Of a stretch of DNA of 64,000 nucleotides, positions 23,778 through 32,925 are shown piece by piece. The position numbers and the translations under genes were made by a program. Numbering within the stretch: position 1 is the first letter of the stretch; the number at the start of each line of letters is the position of its first letter. The stretch comes from Roseibium algicola (GTDB lineage: Bacteria > Pseudomonadota > Alphaproteobacteria > Rhizobiales > Stappiaceae): the NCBI RefSeq assembly GCF_001999245.1, contig NZ_CP019630.1, positions 4,369,001 through 4,433,000 on the forward strand, given 5' to 3'. The notes beneath the pieces are model-generated. The model saw only the letters and a program-made list of their open reading frames with translations. It had not been told where the DNA came from and did not search any database.

Positions 23778-26147
23778 TTATTGAAGTTCTACGGTCACCT
23801 TATTGATGGTGCCGCTGAACGGGAAAGGGGCTTCTTTTTCGTAGGCACGAGAAACCGTTGATCCAAGATCCATGCCTATGTCCAAGGTTTCCGTTGCCGA
23901 GTATCGCGCGGGAACTACCATCGTTACCTCTCCAGTCGCGGCCTCATTTCCATCAACAAGTAGGGTTGCGGTCCCGCCTGTGACTTCCTTCCCCGGGTTA
24001 AACGGTGCCTGTTCGTAGACCATCTTCACGCTGTGAGTGCCAGGTTCGAGTGGCGTTTCTCCGGCGACACGGTATCGTTCTTTGCCGAAAAAGTTGAACT
24101 CGTAGACCGGAACGCCACCGTCGAGGTAGAGCGTATAGCCCGCAGAGGAGCCGCCGTTGGCAATTAGCACGCCACTAGCGCCTTCTTGAGACACTTCGAT
24201 GTCTGCAGTGATCGTATGAGAACGCTGGTAGGCTGGAGCAGCGCTACCCTCAGGCACGCGGACTGTGCCGGAGGTGTATGTGAACACTGTTCGGCCCTTC
24301 GTGACAGAAGGCCGCTCAGGGTTTGTCGCACGCTCGGCAAAGCGGTCGTCCAGAGGGTAGACATCGAATTTTTGCGCCTCCTCGTCGAAGAGTGCCTGAA
24401 GTTCGGCCAGCTTTTCAGGGTTCTCGGCGGCTAGATCATGCGCTTGCGAAAAGTCTTCCTCGATGTTGTAGAGTTCCCAGACGCTGTCTTCGAACCCCAC
24501 CGAGCCTGTGAGTACCCATGGAGCGCCATGGAACGAGGCGGCGACCCAGCCGTCATGATAGAGCGCTCTATGGCCGCCGGTTTCGAAATACTGGGTCTGT
24601 CGGGTGCCGGGTGCCGCAGCATCGGCGAAGCTGTAATCCATACTGACACCCGCCATGGGTGTCTGCTCTGTTCCGTTCACGACCTTGGGCTCCGGAACGC
24701 CGACGGCCTCCAAGATGGTCGGGGCGATGTCTACGACATGATGAAACTGCGTCCGGATTCCTCCACTGTCTGAAATTCGACTGGGCCAGCTAACGATCAT
24801 GCCGTTCCGGGTTCCACCGAAATGGGAGGGCACGCGCTTCATCCACTGAAACGGGGAAGACCCTGCCCACGCCCAGCCAACGGGGTAATGGTTTTCGTGC
24901 AGCGGGCCGCCGATTTCGTCGATCTCCGGCAACTGCGCATCTACCGTGTCCGGTATGCCATTCTGGGTCATCATATTGTTGAGAGTACCAGTGACACTGC
25001 CTTCTGCGCTCGGCCCGTTGTCGCCTGCCACGAGGATGATCAGCGTGTTGTCGCCCTCAGGTGTTGATCGAACTTTCTCGATCAACCTGCCTATCTCATG
25101 GTCCGTTTGGGCAAGAAAGCCGGCGAACACTTCCTGGTGCCTGCTGAAAATAGTTTGGGCATCCGCGTCAAGCGAGTCCCATGCAGCGATTTCATCCGGT
25201 CTCGGTGTCAGCTCCGTGTTCGCGGGGACGAGTCCCATGTCTTTTTGTTTAGACAGGGTCTGTTCGCGTACCGCGTCCCATCCCTGATCGAACTTACCCG
25301 AAAACTTTTCGATCCAGTCTTTGCTGACATGCAGGGGGGCGTGGACGGCTCCTGGCGCGAAATAAAGAAAGAAGGGCTTGTCTGGTGCGATCGAATTTTG
25401 GCGGTCCAGCCAGGCGATCGCATCGTCGACCAAATCGACGTTGAGATTGTAACCGTCTTCGGAGCGCGTTGCGGGCTCGACGGGCGTGGTGTTGCGAAAA
25501 AGTTGAGGCTCCCACTGGCTAGTTTCTCCACCTTGAAAACCGTACCAGTATTCGAAACCCAGACCAGTGGGCCAGCGATCAAACGGCCCTATTGGGGAAG
25601 TCTCCCAATCTGGTGTGTTGTGCCATTTACCGAAGGCTGCAGTGGAGTAGCCTTGATCCTTGAGGATCTCCGCAATCGTACCGGATGAGCGTGGCCATAT
25701 GCTGTTGTATCCCGGATATCCGGTAGACAGCTCCGTGATCGTACCGAAGCCACTCTGGTGATGATTGCGTCCAGTCAGCAGCGCCGCGCGTGTGGGGGAG
25801 CAGATGGCAGTAGTATGAAACCGTGTGTAGCGGAGTCCCTCATCTGCCAAAGCATCCATTGCAGGGGTTGGGATCGGGCCACCGAACGTGCCTGGTTGTC
25901 CGAAACCGAGATCATCGATGAGAACCACTAGAACGTTGGGAGCACCTTCAGGAGGTGTGACGGGTTGCGGATAATCCTGCGTCGAACCTTCGAACGTCTC
26001 CGTGATCGTCCCTTCGAATGGCGCAGGTGGCAACGGAAGAACAGATCCATCACGGGGCATGTCTTGGGCAAATGCCACGCTCGATGCGCTCACACTCAGC
26101 GCAACAATACCACCTTGCATGGTTTGGCGAACGAATTGGTTCAACAT
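23778..26147 (-). CDS. Exported arylsulfatase (formylglycine-dependent)
   Basis: 789 residues. A signal peptide (about 1-28, cleavage after VAFA) is followed by a sulfatase domain starting PNVLVVLIDDLGFG (Asp78/Asp79 bind Ca). The formylglycine motif is C-S-P-T-R with Cys116 (AICSPTRAALLTGR), so it is a Cys-type type I sulfatase needing a maturase encoded elsewhere. Further active-site residues are in FGKWHN near 168 and YFAPGAVHAPLH near 265. A C-terminal beta-rich domain (about 620-789) follows. The start ATG 26147 has AGGAGG seven bases ahead. A sulfated glycan or aryl sulfate from algae is a likely substrate, inferred only. Confidence 0.92.
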   Translation of the reverse strand: MLNQFVRQTMQGGIVALSVSASSVAFAQDMPRDGSVLPLPPAPFEGTITETFEGSTQDYPQPVTPPEGAPNVLVVLIDDLGFGQPGTFGGPIPTPAMDALADEGLRYTRFHTTAICSPTRAALLTGRNHHQSGFGTITELSTGYPGYNSIWPRSSGTIAEILKDQGYSTAAFGKWHNTPDWETSPIGPFDRWPTGLGFEYWYGFQGGETSQWEPQLFRNTTPVEPATRSEDGYNLNVDLVDDAIAWLDRQNSIAPDKPFFLYFAPGAVHAPLHVSKDWIEKFSGKFDQGWDAVREQTLSKQKDMGLVPANTELTPRPDEIAAWDSLDADAQTIFSRHQEVFAGFLAQTDHEIGRLIEKVRSTPEGDNTLIILVAGDNGPSAEGSVTGTLNNMMTQNGIPDTVDAQLPEIDEIGGPLHENHYPVGWAWAGSSPFQWMKRVPSHFGGTRNGMIVSWPSRISDSGGIRTQFHHVVDIAPTILEAVGVPEPKVVNGTEQTPMAGVSMDYSFADAAAPGTRQTQYFETGGHRALYHDGWVAASFHGAPWVLTGSVGFEDSVWELYNIEEDFSQAHDLAAENPEKLAELQALFDEEAQKFDVYPLDDRFAERATNPERPSVTKGRTVFTYTSGTVRVPEGSAAPAYQRSHTITADIEVSQEGASGVLIANGGSSAGYTLYLDGGVPVYEFNFFGKERYRVAGETPLEPGTHSVKMVYEQAPFNPGKEVTGGTATLLVDGNEAATGEVTMVVPARYSATETLDIGMDLGSTVSRAYEKEAPFPFSGTINKVTVELQ

Positions 26148-26534
26148 TTCTGGCCTCCTGACGGAACCGTCACATTCAACGCACTTAGGTTGCCATACTA
26201 TTTTAAATTGAGCACCTTCAAAAGTTCACGCGACTTCGTAGCTGCGCCCAGGTGGAACGATTTCAACCAACCAACCTGGAAATTTCGTTGAGCTCTTGAA
26301 TAGTTGGAGAGTCTGCAATTCCGACTGTAAGTGTGAAGAGCTGCAAATCAGATCAGCGCCCCCATTCCGGACATTATGGTCTGTTGCTCTTAGTATTCAG
26401 AGCGGACATTTTTCATGACTCTCCCCAAGGTATGCGTTGTTAACAATGCGCGGTAGTAACCGATTGCCATGCTTAGAGATTGTGGCAATGTCAAACCAAG
26501 TCTGAAGACCGCGCCAGTGTGCAGTTGAGAAAAT
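26148..26534. other. Intergenic stretch without recognisable gene
   Basis: 387 bases between the sulfatase start and the 3' end of tarD. It holds the sulfatase ribosome site (26151-26160) and presumably its promoter. No ORF of credible composition, RNA gene or clear hairpin was seen. Confidence 0.6.
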
Positions 26535-27698
26535 TTAACGTGCCAGGTCGTGCATCACCTTTATCAGGTCCGATTTGCCTTCAAATCCGATACCTGGGAG
26601 TTCGGGGATCACGATATGGCCATCTGAAACCGCAACGCCATCCGGAAAGCCTCCATAGGGCTGGAACAGATCTGGGTAACTTTCATTGCCTCCAAGCCCC
26701 AGCCCCGCCGCGATGTTGAGCGACATCTGGTGTCCGCCGTGGGGAATACAGCGCGACGGTGACCAGCCAAGCTCATCAAGTACATCAAGGGTGCGCAGAT
26801 ACTCCACAAGACCGTAGGAAAGGGCGCAGTCGAACTGAAGCCAGTCCCGATCCGGCCGCATCCCGCCATAGCGGATCAGATTGCGGGCATCCTGGTGCGA
26901 GAACAGGTTTTCTCCCGTTGCCATGGGGCCAGGATAGAATTCCGCCATCGCGGCCTGTAGCTGATAGTCGAGAGGGTCGCCGATTTCCTCGTACCAGAAC
27001 AGCGGATATTCCCGCAGCATCTTTGCGTAGGCGATGGCGGTTTCAAGGTCGAACCGGCCATTTGCGTCCACGGCGAGCTGGGCCTCGCCGTCAATTTCAG
27101 CCAGCACCGCTTCGATCCGGCGCTGGTCTTCTGCCAGTGTGGCCCCGCCAATCTTCATTTTGACCACGTTGTAGCCGCGGTCGAGATAACCGCGCATCTC
27201 CTTGCGCAGGGCACTGTCATCCTTGCCGGGATAATAATATCCGCCGGCGGCATAGACGAATACGCGCGGATTGGCCTCCACGCCCTTTCGCTCGGCGAGC
27301 AGACGGAACAGCGGCTTGCCCTCGATCTTCGCAATCGCGTCCCAAACAGCCATGTCGATCGTGCCGACCGCGACCGAGCGCTCCCCGTGCCCACCCGGCT
27401 TTTCGTTCTGCATCATCGCAGCCCAAATCCGGTGGGCGTCCAGGTTCGTTCCTTCGTCGTTCAAAAGCGAGGCTGGTTCGGCTTCAAGCACGCGGCCGCG
27501 AAAACGTTCGCGGATGAGACCGCCCTGTCCGTAGCGGCCGTTGGAGTTGAAGCCGTAGCCCACGACCCGGTGTCCGTCCCTTACGACATCGGTCACAACG
27601 GCCACAAGGCTTGCCGTCATCTTGCTGAAATCGATATAGGCGTTCCGAATTGGTGAGGAGATCGGTTTCGTGACCTCACAGATGTCGACGATCCGCAT
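26535..27698 (-). CDS. tarD: D(-)-tartrate dehydratase (TarD), enolase superfamily
   Basis: 387 residues from ATG 27698, very similar in length and text to Bradyrhizobium TarD (for example KPISSPIRNAYIDFSKM, GGHGERSVAVGTIDMAVWD, ESYPDLFQPYGGFPDG). Enolase-superfamily residues are all present: KxK at Lys180/Lys182, metal ligands Asp211, Glu237 and Glu263, and the general acid His320 (RCIPHGGHQ). Each is offset by exactly two from the TarD numbering I recall, so the active site is intact. It dehydrates D-tartrate to oxaloacetate. It lies downstream of a LysR gene on the same strand, with a perfect palindrome between them, and 2 kb from a tartrate transport/dehydrogenase operon. Confidence 0.95.
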   Translation of the reverse strand: MRIVDICEVTKPISSPIRNAYIDFSKMTASLVAVVTDVVRDGHRVVGYGFNSNGRYGQGGLIRERFRGRVLEAEPASLLNDEGTNLDAHRIWAAMMQNEKPGGHGERSVAVGTIDMAVWDAIAKIEGKPLFRLLAERKGVEANPRVFVYAAGGYYYPGKDDSALRKEMRGYLDRGYNVVKMKIGGATLAEDQRRIEAVLAEIDGEAQLAVDANGRFDLETAIAYAKMLREYPLFWYEEIGDPLDYQLQAAMAEFYPGPMATGENLFSHQDARNLIRYGGMRPDRDWLQFDCALSYGLVEYLRTLDVLDELGWSPSRCIPHGGHQMSLNIAAGLGLGGNESYPDLFQPYGGFPDGVAVSDGHIVIPELPGIGFEGKSDLIKVMHDLAR

Positions 27699-27789
27699 TG
27701 GTGTTTTCCTGTTTTGCTGCATGCGTTGGTGTCGACTGGAAAATTAGACGAAGACCGGTTCAACCGGCCAATGCCGTTTCCGGGTATAA

Positions 27790-27808
27790 TTATGCAAAAA
27801 TTGCATAA
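27790..27808. promoter_or_regulatory. Palindrome TTATGCAA-AAA-TTGCATAA upstream of tarD
   Basis: Perfect 8-3-8 inverted repeat at 27790-27808, just below the stop of the LysR gene (27810) and about 90 bases above the tarD start. It contains the LysR-box form T-N11-A (ATGCAAAAATTGCAT). The simplest reading is the binding site of the adjacent LysR protein controlling tarD. Confidence 0.7.
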
Positions 27809-27809
27809 A

Positions 27810-28712
27810 TCACATAACGCCGGCACTCACCGTTTTCTGCCAGAATACTTCGCTGTGCGCAGACAGGCGCGAACGAGGGCGGTAGATAACGACCTCAACC
27901 AGGATGTCACTGTCTTTCCTTGCGCACCGCACCAGACTTCCACGGGAGAGTTCCGGCTCTGCCAGCGAAAGCGGAAGGAAGGCGACGCCCTGACCTTCTT
28001 TTGCCATTTCAAGATTGGCCGAGGCCAGAACGGAGCTCATGGCAACATGAAAGGGCGGGCGTCCGTAAACTGCCCAGTAGGATTCCAGGATGGTGTGCAG
28101 CCCTGAGGCGGCAGCATAGGATATGAACGGGATGTCCGGCAGACCGGCTTCGAGGTTCCAGATTGGGTGTCCTCCGGAATCTGGAGCACAAAGCGGGACG
28201 AGACTGTCTCTTCCGATCGTATGGTAGGTGAATTGCCTTTCCGGCAGAACTGAAGGGCCGACAGGGCCTCTGTGACAGATGAAGAAATTGACATCGCCGC
28301 TTTCCATCAGCCGGGTGCATTGGCGATGCGTGTCCGAAACCATGTTGAGCGTGCCGACTTCGCCAGGTCCCGCCACCTGCATCAGCCAGCGGGGTACGAA
28401 TGTGTAGGACAGGGCATGGGTGGCAGCGAGATTGAGGAAACGTTTCGCCTGTCCCGCCGCTTCGAGAGCTTCCAGCCGAGCGTCGGAAAGCAGTCTGACG
28501 ATGACTTCCGCCCGGGACTGGAACGCCTTGCCTGCCGGCGTCAGGGCAACCTGCCGCGTGGTGCGAACAACAAGGGGGGTCTGGATGGCGCTCTCCAGTG
28601 TGCGGATGCGGCGGCTGAATGCAGGTTGGGTGAGGTTCCGATTTTCGGCCGCGCGTGAAAAGTTCATTTCACGCGCCAGTTCGAGAAAGTCCTCAAGCAG
28701 CGCCAGGTCCAT
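27810..28712 (-). CDS. LysR-family regulator next to tarD
   Basis: 300 residues from ATG 28712, with GGAAGG (in 28720-28727) upstream. The LysR winged HTH is MDLALLEDFLELAREMNFSRAAENRNLTQPAFSRRIRTLE (visible in parts: FLELAREMNFSRAA and LTQPAFSRRIRTLE), followed by the effector-binding domain. It reads towards tarD and stops beside the 8-3-8 palindrome that precedes tarD, so it most likely senses tartrate and activates tarD. A second LysR gene directly upstream has a different sequence and probably serves the divergent transporter operon. Confidence 0.87.
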   Translation of the reverse strand: MDLALLEDFLELAREMNFSRAAENRNLTQPAFSRRIRTLESAIQTPLVVRTTRQVALTPAGKAFQSRAEVIVRLLSDARLEALEAAGQAKRFLNLAATHALSYTFVPRWLMQVAGPGEVGTLNMVSDTHRQCTRLMESGDVNFFICHRGPVGPSVLPERQFTYHTIGRDSLVPLCAPDSGGHPIWNLEAGLPDIPFISYAAASGLHTILESYWAVYGRPPFHVAMSSVLASANLEMAKEGQGVAFLPLSLAEPELSRGSLVRCARKDSDILVEVVIYRPRSRLSAHSEVFWQKTVSAGVM

Positions 28713-28780
28713 AGACTGACCTTCCTTGCGATCCATGCGATTTCTGCATTAGTAGCAGGTTGCCGCATTCAACGCGATGC

Positions 28781-29719
28781 CTATTGCCCGCGGCTGAGAT
28801 GTTGACTGGAGATCTGGAACGGTTCGGCTGCATTCGCTTTCTGTATCCTCTCGGCAAGAGCGTCAACGAAGAGACGGACCTTTGCGGTAAGGTTGTGACG
28901 CTCCGGATAGATGGCCGAGATATTCGCTGTCTGGAAGTAGTCAGGCAGAACTACTCGTAGGCGACCTTCCCGCACATGACTGGCTATATCCCACTCTGAC
29001 CGGAGCATGATGCCATGGCCTGCCAGCATCCATTCGCGCGCAATCTCGCCGTCGTTCGAACTCAGTCTGCCATTCACGCGCGCCGAAACGGTTTCTCCCC
29101 CAAGGTCGTCGAACCTCCAGATATCGTAGATGTCATGCTCCTGCCTGAGCACGATGCATTGGTGATCCTTCAAGTCCTTCAATAATTTAGGTTCCCCATG
29201 CGTTTCCAGGTAAGAGGTGGAAGCACACATGAAACGCCGGTTCCTTTGCAGAAGACGCTGGATCAGGTTGCTTGTCGGCGGATTGCCGAACCGGATGTTC
29301 AGATCGAAGCCCTGCTCGATGATATTCATCGGCGCATCGGTCACCACCAGCTGCACGTCGACGTCGGGATACCGGTCCGAGAATTCCGCGACGGTCGGCG
29401 CTATGTAGGCCCGGCTGAACCCGAAGGTGGCGTTGATGCGCAGCAGACCACTGGGACGCTCCCGTCCCACGCGGAGGCTGTTTTCCAGTTCCTCTATCTC
29501 GCCCAGCAGGCGAACCGCCTTCCTGAAATACGCTTCACCTTCGCCTGTAAGACTGACCCTGCGTGTCGTGCGGTTCATGAGGCGAACACCCAGTCTCTCC
29601 TCAAGTCGAGCAAGCCTCCGGCTAACAGCTGATGCCGTCACCCCGATTTCCCGCGCTGTCTCAACGAAGCTTTCATGCCTTGCGAGAAGCACGAAAAATC
29701 CCAGATCGCCCTCATTCAT
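28781..29719 (-). CDS. LysR-family regulator, TtuA-like, divergent from the tartrate operon
   Basis: 312 residues. The HTH reads FVLLARHESFVETAREIGVTASAVSRRLARLEERLGVRLMNRTTR, and the effector domain contains the subgroup motifs GLLRINATFGFSR and DLNIRFG, typical of the large DmlR/TtuA-type LysR branch. It is divergent from tctC/tctAB/ttuC/ttuD, separated by about 220 bases with two dyads, so it is the probable activator of that operon, comparable to ttuA of Agrobacterium vitis. Effector inferred: tartrate. Confidence 0.87.
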   Translation of the reverse strand: MNEGDLGFFVLLARHESFVETAREIGVTASAVSRRLARLEERLGVRLMNRTTRRVSLTGEGEAYFRKAVRLLGEIEELENSLRVGRERPSGLLRINATFGFSRAYIAPTVAEFSDRYPDVDVQLVVTDAPMNIIEQGFDLNIRFGNPPTSNLIQRLLQRNRRFMCASTSYLETHGEPKLLKDLKDHQCIVLRQEHDIYDIWRFDDLGGETVSARVNGRLSSNDGEIAREWMLAGHGIMLRSEWDIASHVREGRLRVVLPDYFQTANISAIYPERHNLTAKVRLFVDALAERIQKANAAEPFQISSQHLSRGQ

Positions 29720-29939
29720 TGATTACCCCTACGCAATAATGAAGTGCAAAATCTGAATTTAATTATTCTAGAGCAGCAGTCTAGGCTCTTTTTGCCGGTC
29801 TGTGAGGAGTGACCGGACCCTGGGCGTAACTAACCTTTCCGCAGGGTAGTAAGCAGATCGTGTCCGCAGGCCATGGCCTATGCGGCGTGCTGCTTCAATT
29901 TTCGGTGTGCCGCGCGCGGCATTCCAAGAGGAGGAAACC
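29720..29939. promoter_or_regulatory. Divergent control region of the tartrate transport/dehydrogenase operon
   Basis: Contains two inverted repeats: CTAGA (29768-29772) - N7 - TCTAG (29780-29784) and CCGGTC (29795-29800) - N10 - GACCGG (29811-29816). The region lies between the divergent LysR gene and tctC and carries the tctC ribosome site AGAGGAGG (29927-29934). The dyads are candidates for LysR binding or promoter spacing; which one is used is unknown. Confidence 0.5.
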
Positions 29940-30896
29940 ATGAAGAAAACAGTCGCAACCATTCTTGTCGCGTTGCTGGGGGCCGCGGGCTCCGCTGCCG
30001 CTCAGTCGCCGGCAGATTTCCCGAACAAGCCGATGACCTACATTATTCCGTTCAATGCAGGCGGGGAATCCGACATTTCTGCCCGGTTCCAGCAGTCCGA
30101 ATGGGAGAACGTAACCGGTCAGCAGGTCGTCATCCAGTATCAGCCCGGCGCGGGCGGTGCGCAGGCCTGGTCCCAGCTGAATTCGCTACCGGGCGACGGC
30201 TACACAATCATGGGCATCAACATGCCGCATACCGTGCTTCAGCCGCTTGCCGGTTCGGTGGGATATGCCACTGAGGACCTGACGCCAGTGCACTATTTCC
30301 ACTATACGCCGGACGCAATCTTCGTGCGCGCGGAAAGCCAATTCAACACGCTTGGCGAACTGATCGAATACGCCAAGGCCAATCCGGGCCTCGTCACCTT
30401 CGCAGGATCGGGTTCTAATTCGTCGAACAATCTCGCTGCGATCCGCTTCAACAGTCAGGCTGACGTGGTGACGACATATGTTCCTTTCTCCGGAACAGGC
30501 CCTTCAATCACCGCGGTCCTTGGCGGCTCGACGATGGCAGGTTTCAACTATGCGACTTCCGGCATCAGCCAGGGGGATGCGCTCAGGATGCTTGCGGTCG
30601 CGGCGGAAGAACGTCTGCCCGCCTTCCCCGACGTGCCAACTTTCAAGGAACTTGGCTATGACATCGTCGGCGGTGCCTACCGCGGCGTTGCGGTTCCGGC
30701 CTCGACCCCCGAGGATCTGCGCCAGAGCATTTCCGACATCGTGTCGAAGATCAATTCGCAGCCGGATTTCGTCAAGAAGATGGAAGACGGCGGCTTCGTT
30801 CTGACCGACATTGGCTATGACAAGATGGATGACTTCGTCGCCAAACGGGTCGAGGAATATACCGAGGGCGCGAAAGCGCTGGGTATCATTCAGTAA
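29940..30896 (+). CDS. tctC: Tripartite tricarboxylate transporter binding protein (TctC family)
   Basis: 318 residues from ATG 29940, with AGAGGAGG upstream. Signal peptide MKKTVATILVALLGAAGSAAA, cleaved near residue 22. TctC family text: FPNKPMTYIIPFNAGGESDISARF near residue 26 and YQPGAGGAQAW near 63 (two loops that grip the carboxylates). It delivers its ligand to the TctA/TctB membrane unit encoded next. The tartrate genes downstream make tartrate the likely ligand. Confidence 0.93.
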   Translation: MKKTVATILVALLGAAGSAAAQSPADFPNKPMTYIIPFNAGGESDISARFQQSEWENVTGQQVVIQYQPGAGGAQAWSQLNSLPGDGYTIMGINMPHTVLQPLAGSVGYATEDLTPVHYFHYTPDAIFVRAESQFNTLGELIEYAKANPGLVTFAGSGSNSSNNLAAIRFNSQADVVTTYVPFSGTGPSITAVLGGSTMAGFNYATSGISQGDALRMLAVAAEERLPAFPDVPTFKELGYDIVGGAYRGVAVPASTPEDLRQSISDIVSKINSQPDFVKKMEDGGFVLTDIGYDKMDDFVAKRVEEYTEGAKALGIIQ

Positions 30897-30908
30897 CGGC
30901 ATACGAAG

Positions 30909-32912
30909 ATGGACATTCTCGGCTACCTTCTGGACGCCCTGACGCCGTTCAACCTGATGCTCGCGCTTGTCGGCGTGGTCCTCGGAACGGTGATTGGCGC
31001 ACTGCCCGGACTCTCGGCGACCATGGCGGTGGCCGTGCTTGTCCCCTTCACATTCACCATGGATCCCGCCGCGGGCCTGATTGCCCTCGGCGCGATCTAC
31101 ACGGGCGCCATTTACGGCGGCGCCTTTGCCGCAATCCTTGTGAATACGCCCGGAACACCCTCGGCGATCGCGACGACGTTCGATGGCTTCCCCATGGCCA
31201 AGCGTGGCGATGGCGGGCTTGCAATTTCGCTGGCAACCATCGCATCGGTTTCCGGCGGCATCATCGGAGCGCTTGCACTCCTGATGCTTGCACCGCCGCT
31301 CGCCAAAGTCGCGCTTGCCTTCGGCCCCACGGAATATTTCTGGCTGGCAGTCTTTGGACTGACCCTCATTGCGGCCCTGTCTGTCGGCAATACGATAAAG
31401 GGACTGATCGGCGCCTGTATCGGCCTGTTCCTGTCGATGGTCGGCGTTGCCGTTGTCGGCGGAGACGTTCGCTATACCATGGGGATGCAGCGCTTCTTGT
31501 CGGGGATCGATCTGACTTCTGCAATCATCGGCCTTTATTGCGTGCCGGTGATCCTTGATCTCGTCGCGACCGCGGACCCGCACCTGAAACCCTCTGCCAC
31601 CGGCGGCCTCAGGCTAATGGAAGGCACGCGCAAGGCGATCGCGAGTAAGTTCAATATCCTGCGATCCTCCATCATCGGTACCGTCATCGGCATTCTGCCG
31701 GGTGCAGGCGGTTCCATTGCAGGTCTTGTATCCTATTCCGAAGCTCGCCGTTCGTCGGGCGAGCCTGAAAGCTTCGGCAAGGGTAACCCCGAAGGTGTCA
31801 TCGCGACGGAGGCCGCCAACAACGCGACTGTCGGAGGTGGCTTTATCCCGACACTGGTCCTCGGGATTCCGGGAACACCGCCGGATGCGATCATCCTGGG
31901 CGCTCTCCTGGTCCAGGGGATCAAGATAGGCCCGACACTGTTCACCACCGACGCACCAGTGGTCTACACCTTCATCTGGGGACTGCTGATAGCCACGGTG
32001 CTGATGCTGCCGGTGGGACTTCTGATCGGACGCTACGCCTACAATTCCATCATCAAGGTGCCGAAGTCCGTCCTTGCTCCGACCGTCGCTCTCCTGACGA
32101 TCATCGGCTCCTTTGCGATCCATTCCAACGTGGAGGACTCTCAGCTCATGGTCGCGCTCGGGATCCTCGCCTGGATCCTGAACCGCTATGGCTTTCAGCC
32201 TTCGCCGATCGTGCTCGGTCTGGTACTCGGCTCGATCGCTGAACAGGGCTTCGTGCAGACCTGGCTCATCGGCAATGCATCCGGCCGTATTCCCGAAATG
32301 TTCTTCGGGCGTCCGATCAGCATCGGTATTATCTGCGTCGCGCTTCTGACGCTCCTTTTCCCGATCTGGTCGGAATGGAAGGCGAAACGCCGTCGCCAGC
32401 TCGAGGTAGCCGGTGCGGTGGTGGAGGACGCCGGCGCTGGGATCGAGCCCGAAGGAAAGACCCGCAACCTGCCATCAATGGTCATCGCCGCCCTCCTCAT
32501 CGCGCTCGGCGTGTGGACCTACACCGCGGCCGGTAGCATGTCGCCATTGGGCTCGGTGTTTCCGAAAACCATATCCGTCGCCCTGATGGTCTTTTCCGCA
32601 ATGCTGATCGTCCAGCACATCCGCCGTCCGACAGGCCCAGCAAGTACAAACCCGGCCTTTGACAGCGGCACCCGCCGCAGGACGGCACTCGGCGCGGTAA
32701 TGATGGCGTGGGTCATTGCTATGCCTGGGATCGGCTTCCTTGCCACCAGCCTCGTTGCTTTCGGACTGATCATGGCGATCGCGGATTACGACCGTCCGGC
32801 GGTTCGTGTCTGGCTGATCTGGTCTGTCGCCGGCATAGCGATCTGTACGGGCTTCTGGTGGCTTATGGCGAATGTGTTGCTGTTGCGCATGCCCGCCGGA
32901 CTGCTTTTCTGA
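30909..32912 (+). CDS. Fused TctA-TctB membrane subunit of the tartrate transporter
   Basis: 667 residues. Residues about 1-500 are TctA, with the typical GTVIGALPGLSATMAVAVLVPFTFTM near 25 (visible as GALPGLSATMAVAVLVPF), IYGGAFAAILVNTPGTPSAIATTFDG near 75-100, and GILPGAGGSIAGLVSY near 265. After a charged linker (about 488-515, KAKRRRQLEVAG...EPEGKTRN) a TctB-like four-helix domain covers about 520-667. TctA and TctB are normally separate genes, and tctB normally precedes tctA; here the order is A then B in one polypeptide. The gene starts 12 bases after tctC. Confidence 0.9.
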   Translation: MDILGYLLDALTPFNLMLALVGVVLGTVIGALPGLSATMAVAVLVPFTFTMDPAAGLIALGAIYTGAIYGGAFAAILVNTPGTPSAIATTFDGFPMAKRGDGGLAISLATIASVSGGIIGALALLMLAPPLAKVALAFGPTEYFWLAVFGLTLIAALSVGNTIKGLIGACIGLFLSMVGVAVVGGDVRYTMGMQRFLSGIDLTSAIIGLYCVPVILDLVATADPHLKPSATGGLRLMEGTRKAIASKFNILRSSIIGTVIGILPGAGGSIAGLVSYSEARRSSGEPESFGKGNPEGVIATEAANNATVGGGFIPTLVLGIPGTPPDAIILGALLVQGIKIGPTLFTTDAPVVYTFIWGLLIATVLMLPVGLLIGRYAYNSIIKVPKSVLAPTVALLTIIGSFAIHSNVEDSQLMVALGILAWILNRYGFQPSPIVLGLVLGSIAEQGFVQTWLIGNASGRIPEMFFGRPISIGIICVALLTLLFPIWSEWKAKRRRQLEVAGAVVEDAGAGIEPEGKTRNLPSMVIAALLIALGVWTYTAAGSMSPLGSVFPKTISVALMVFSAMLIVQHIRRPTGPASTNPAFDSGTRRRTALGAVMMAWVIAMPGIGFLATSLVAFGLIMAIADYDRPAVRVWLIWSVAGIAICTGFWWLMANVLLLRMPAGLLF

Positions 32913-32925
32913 ACTGGAGTAAATC

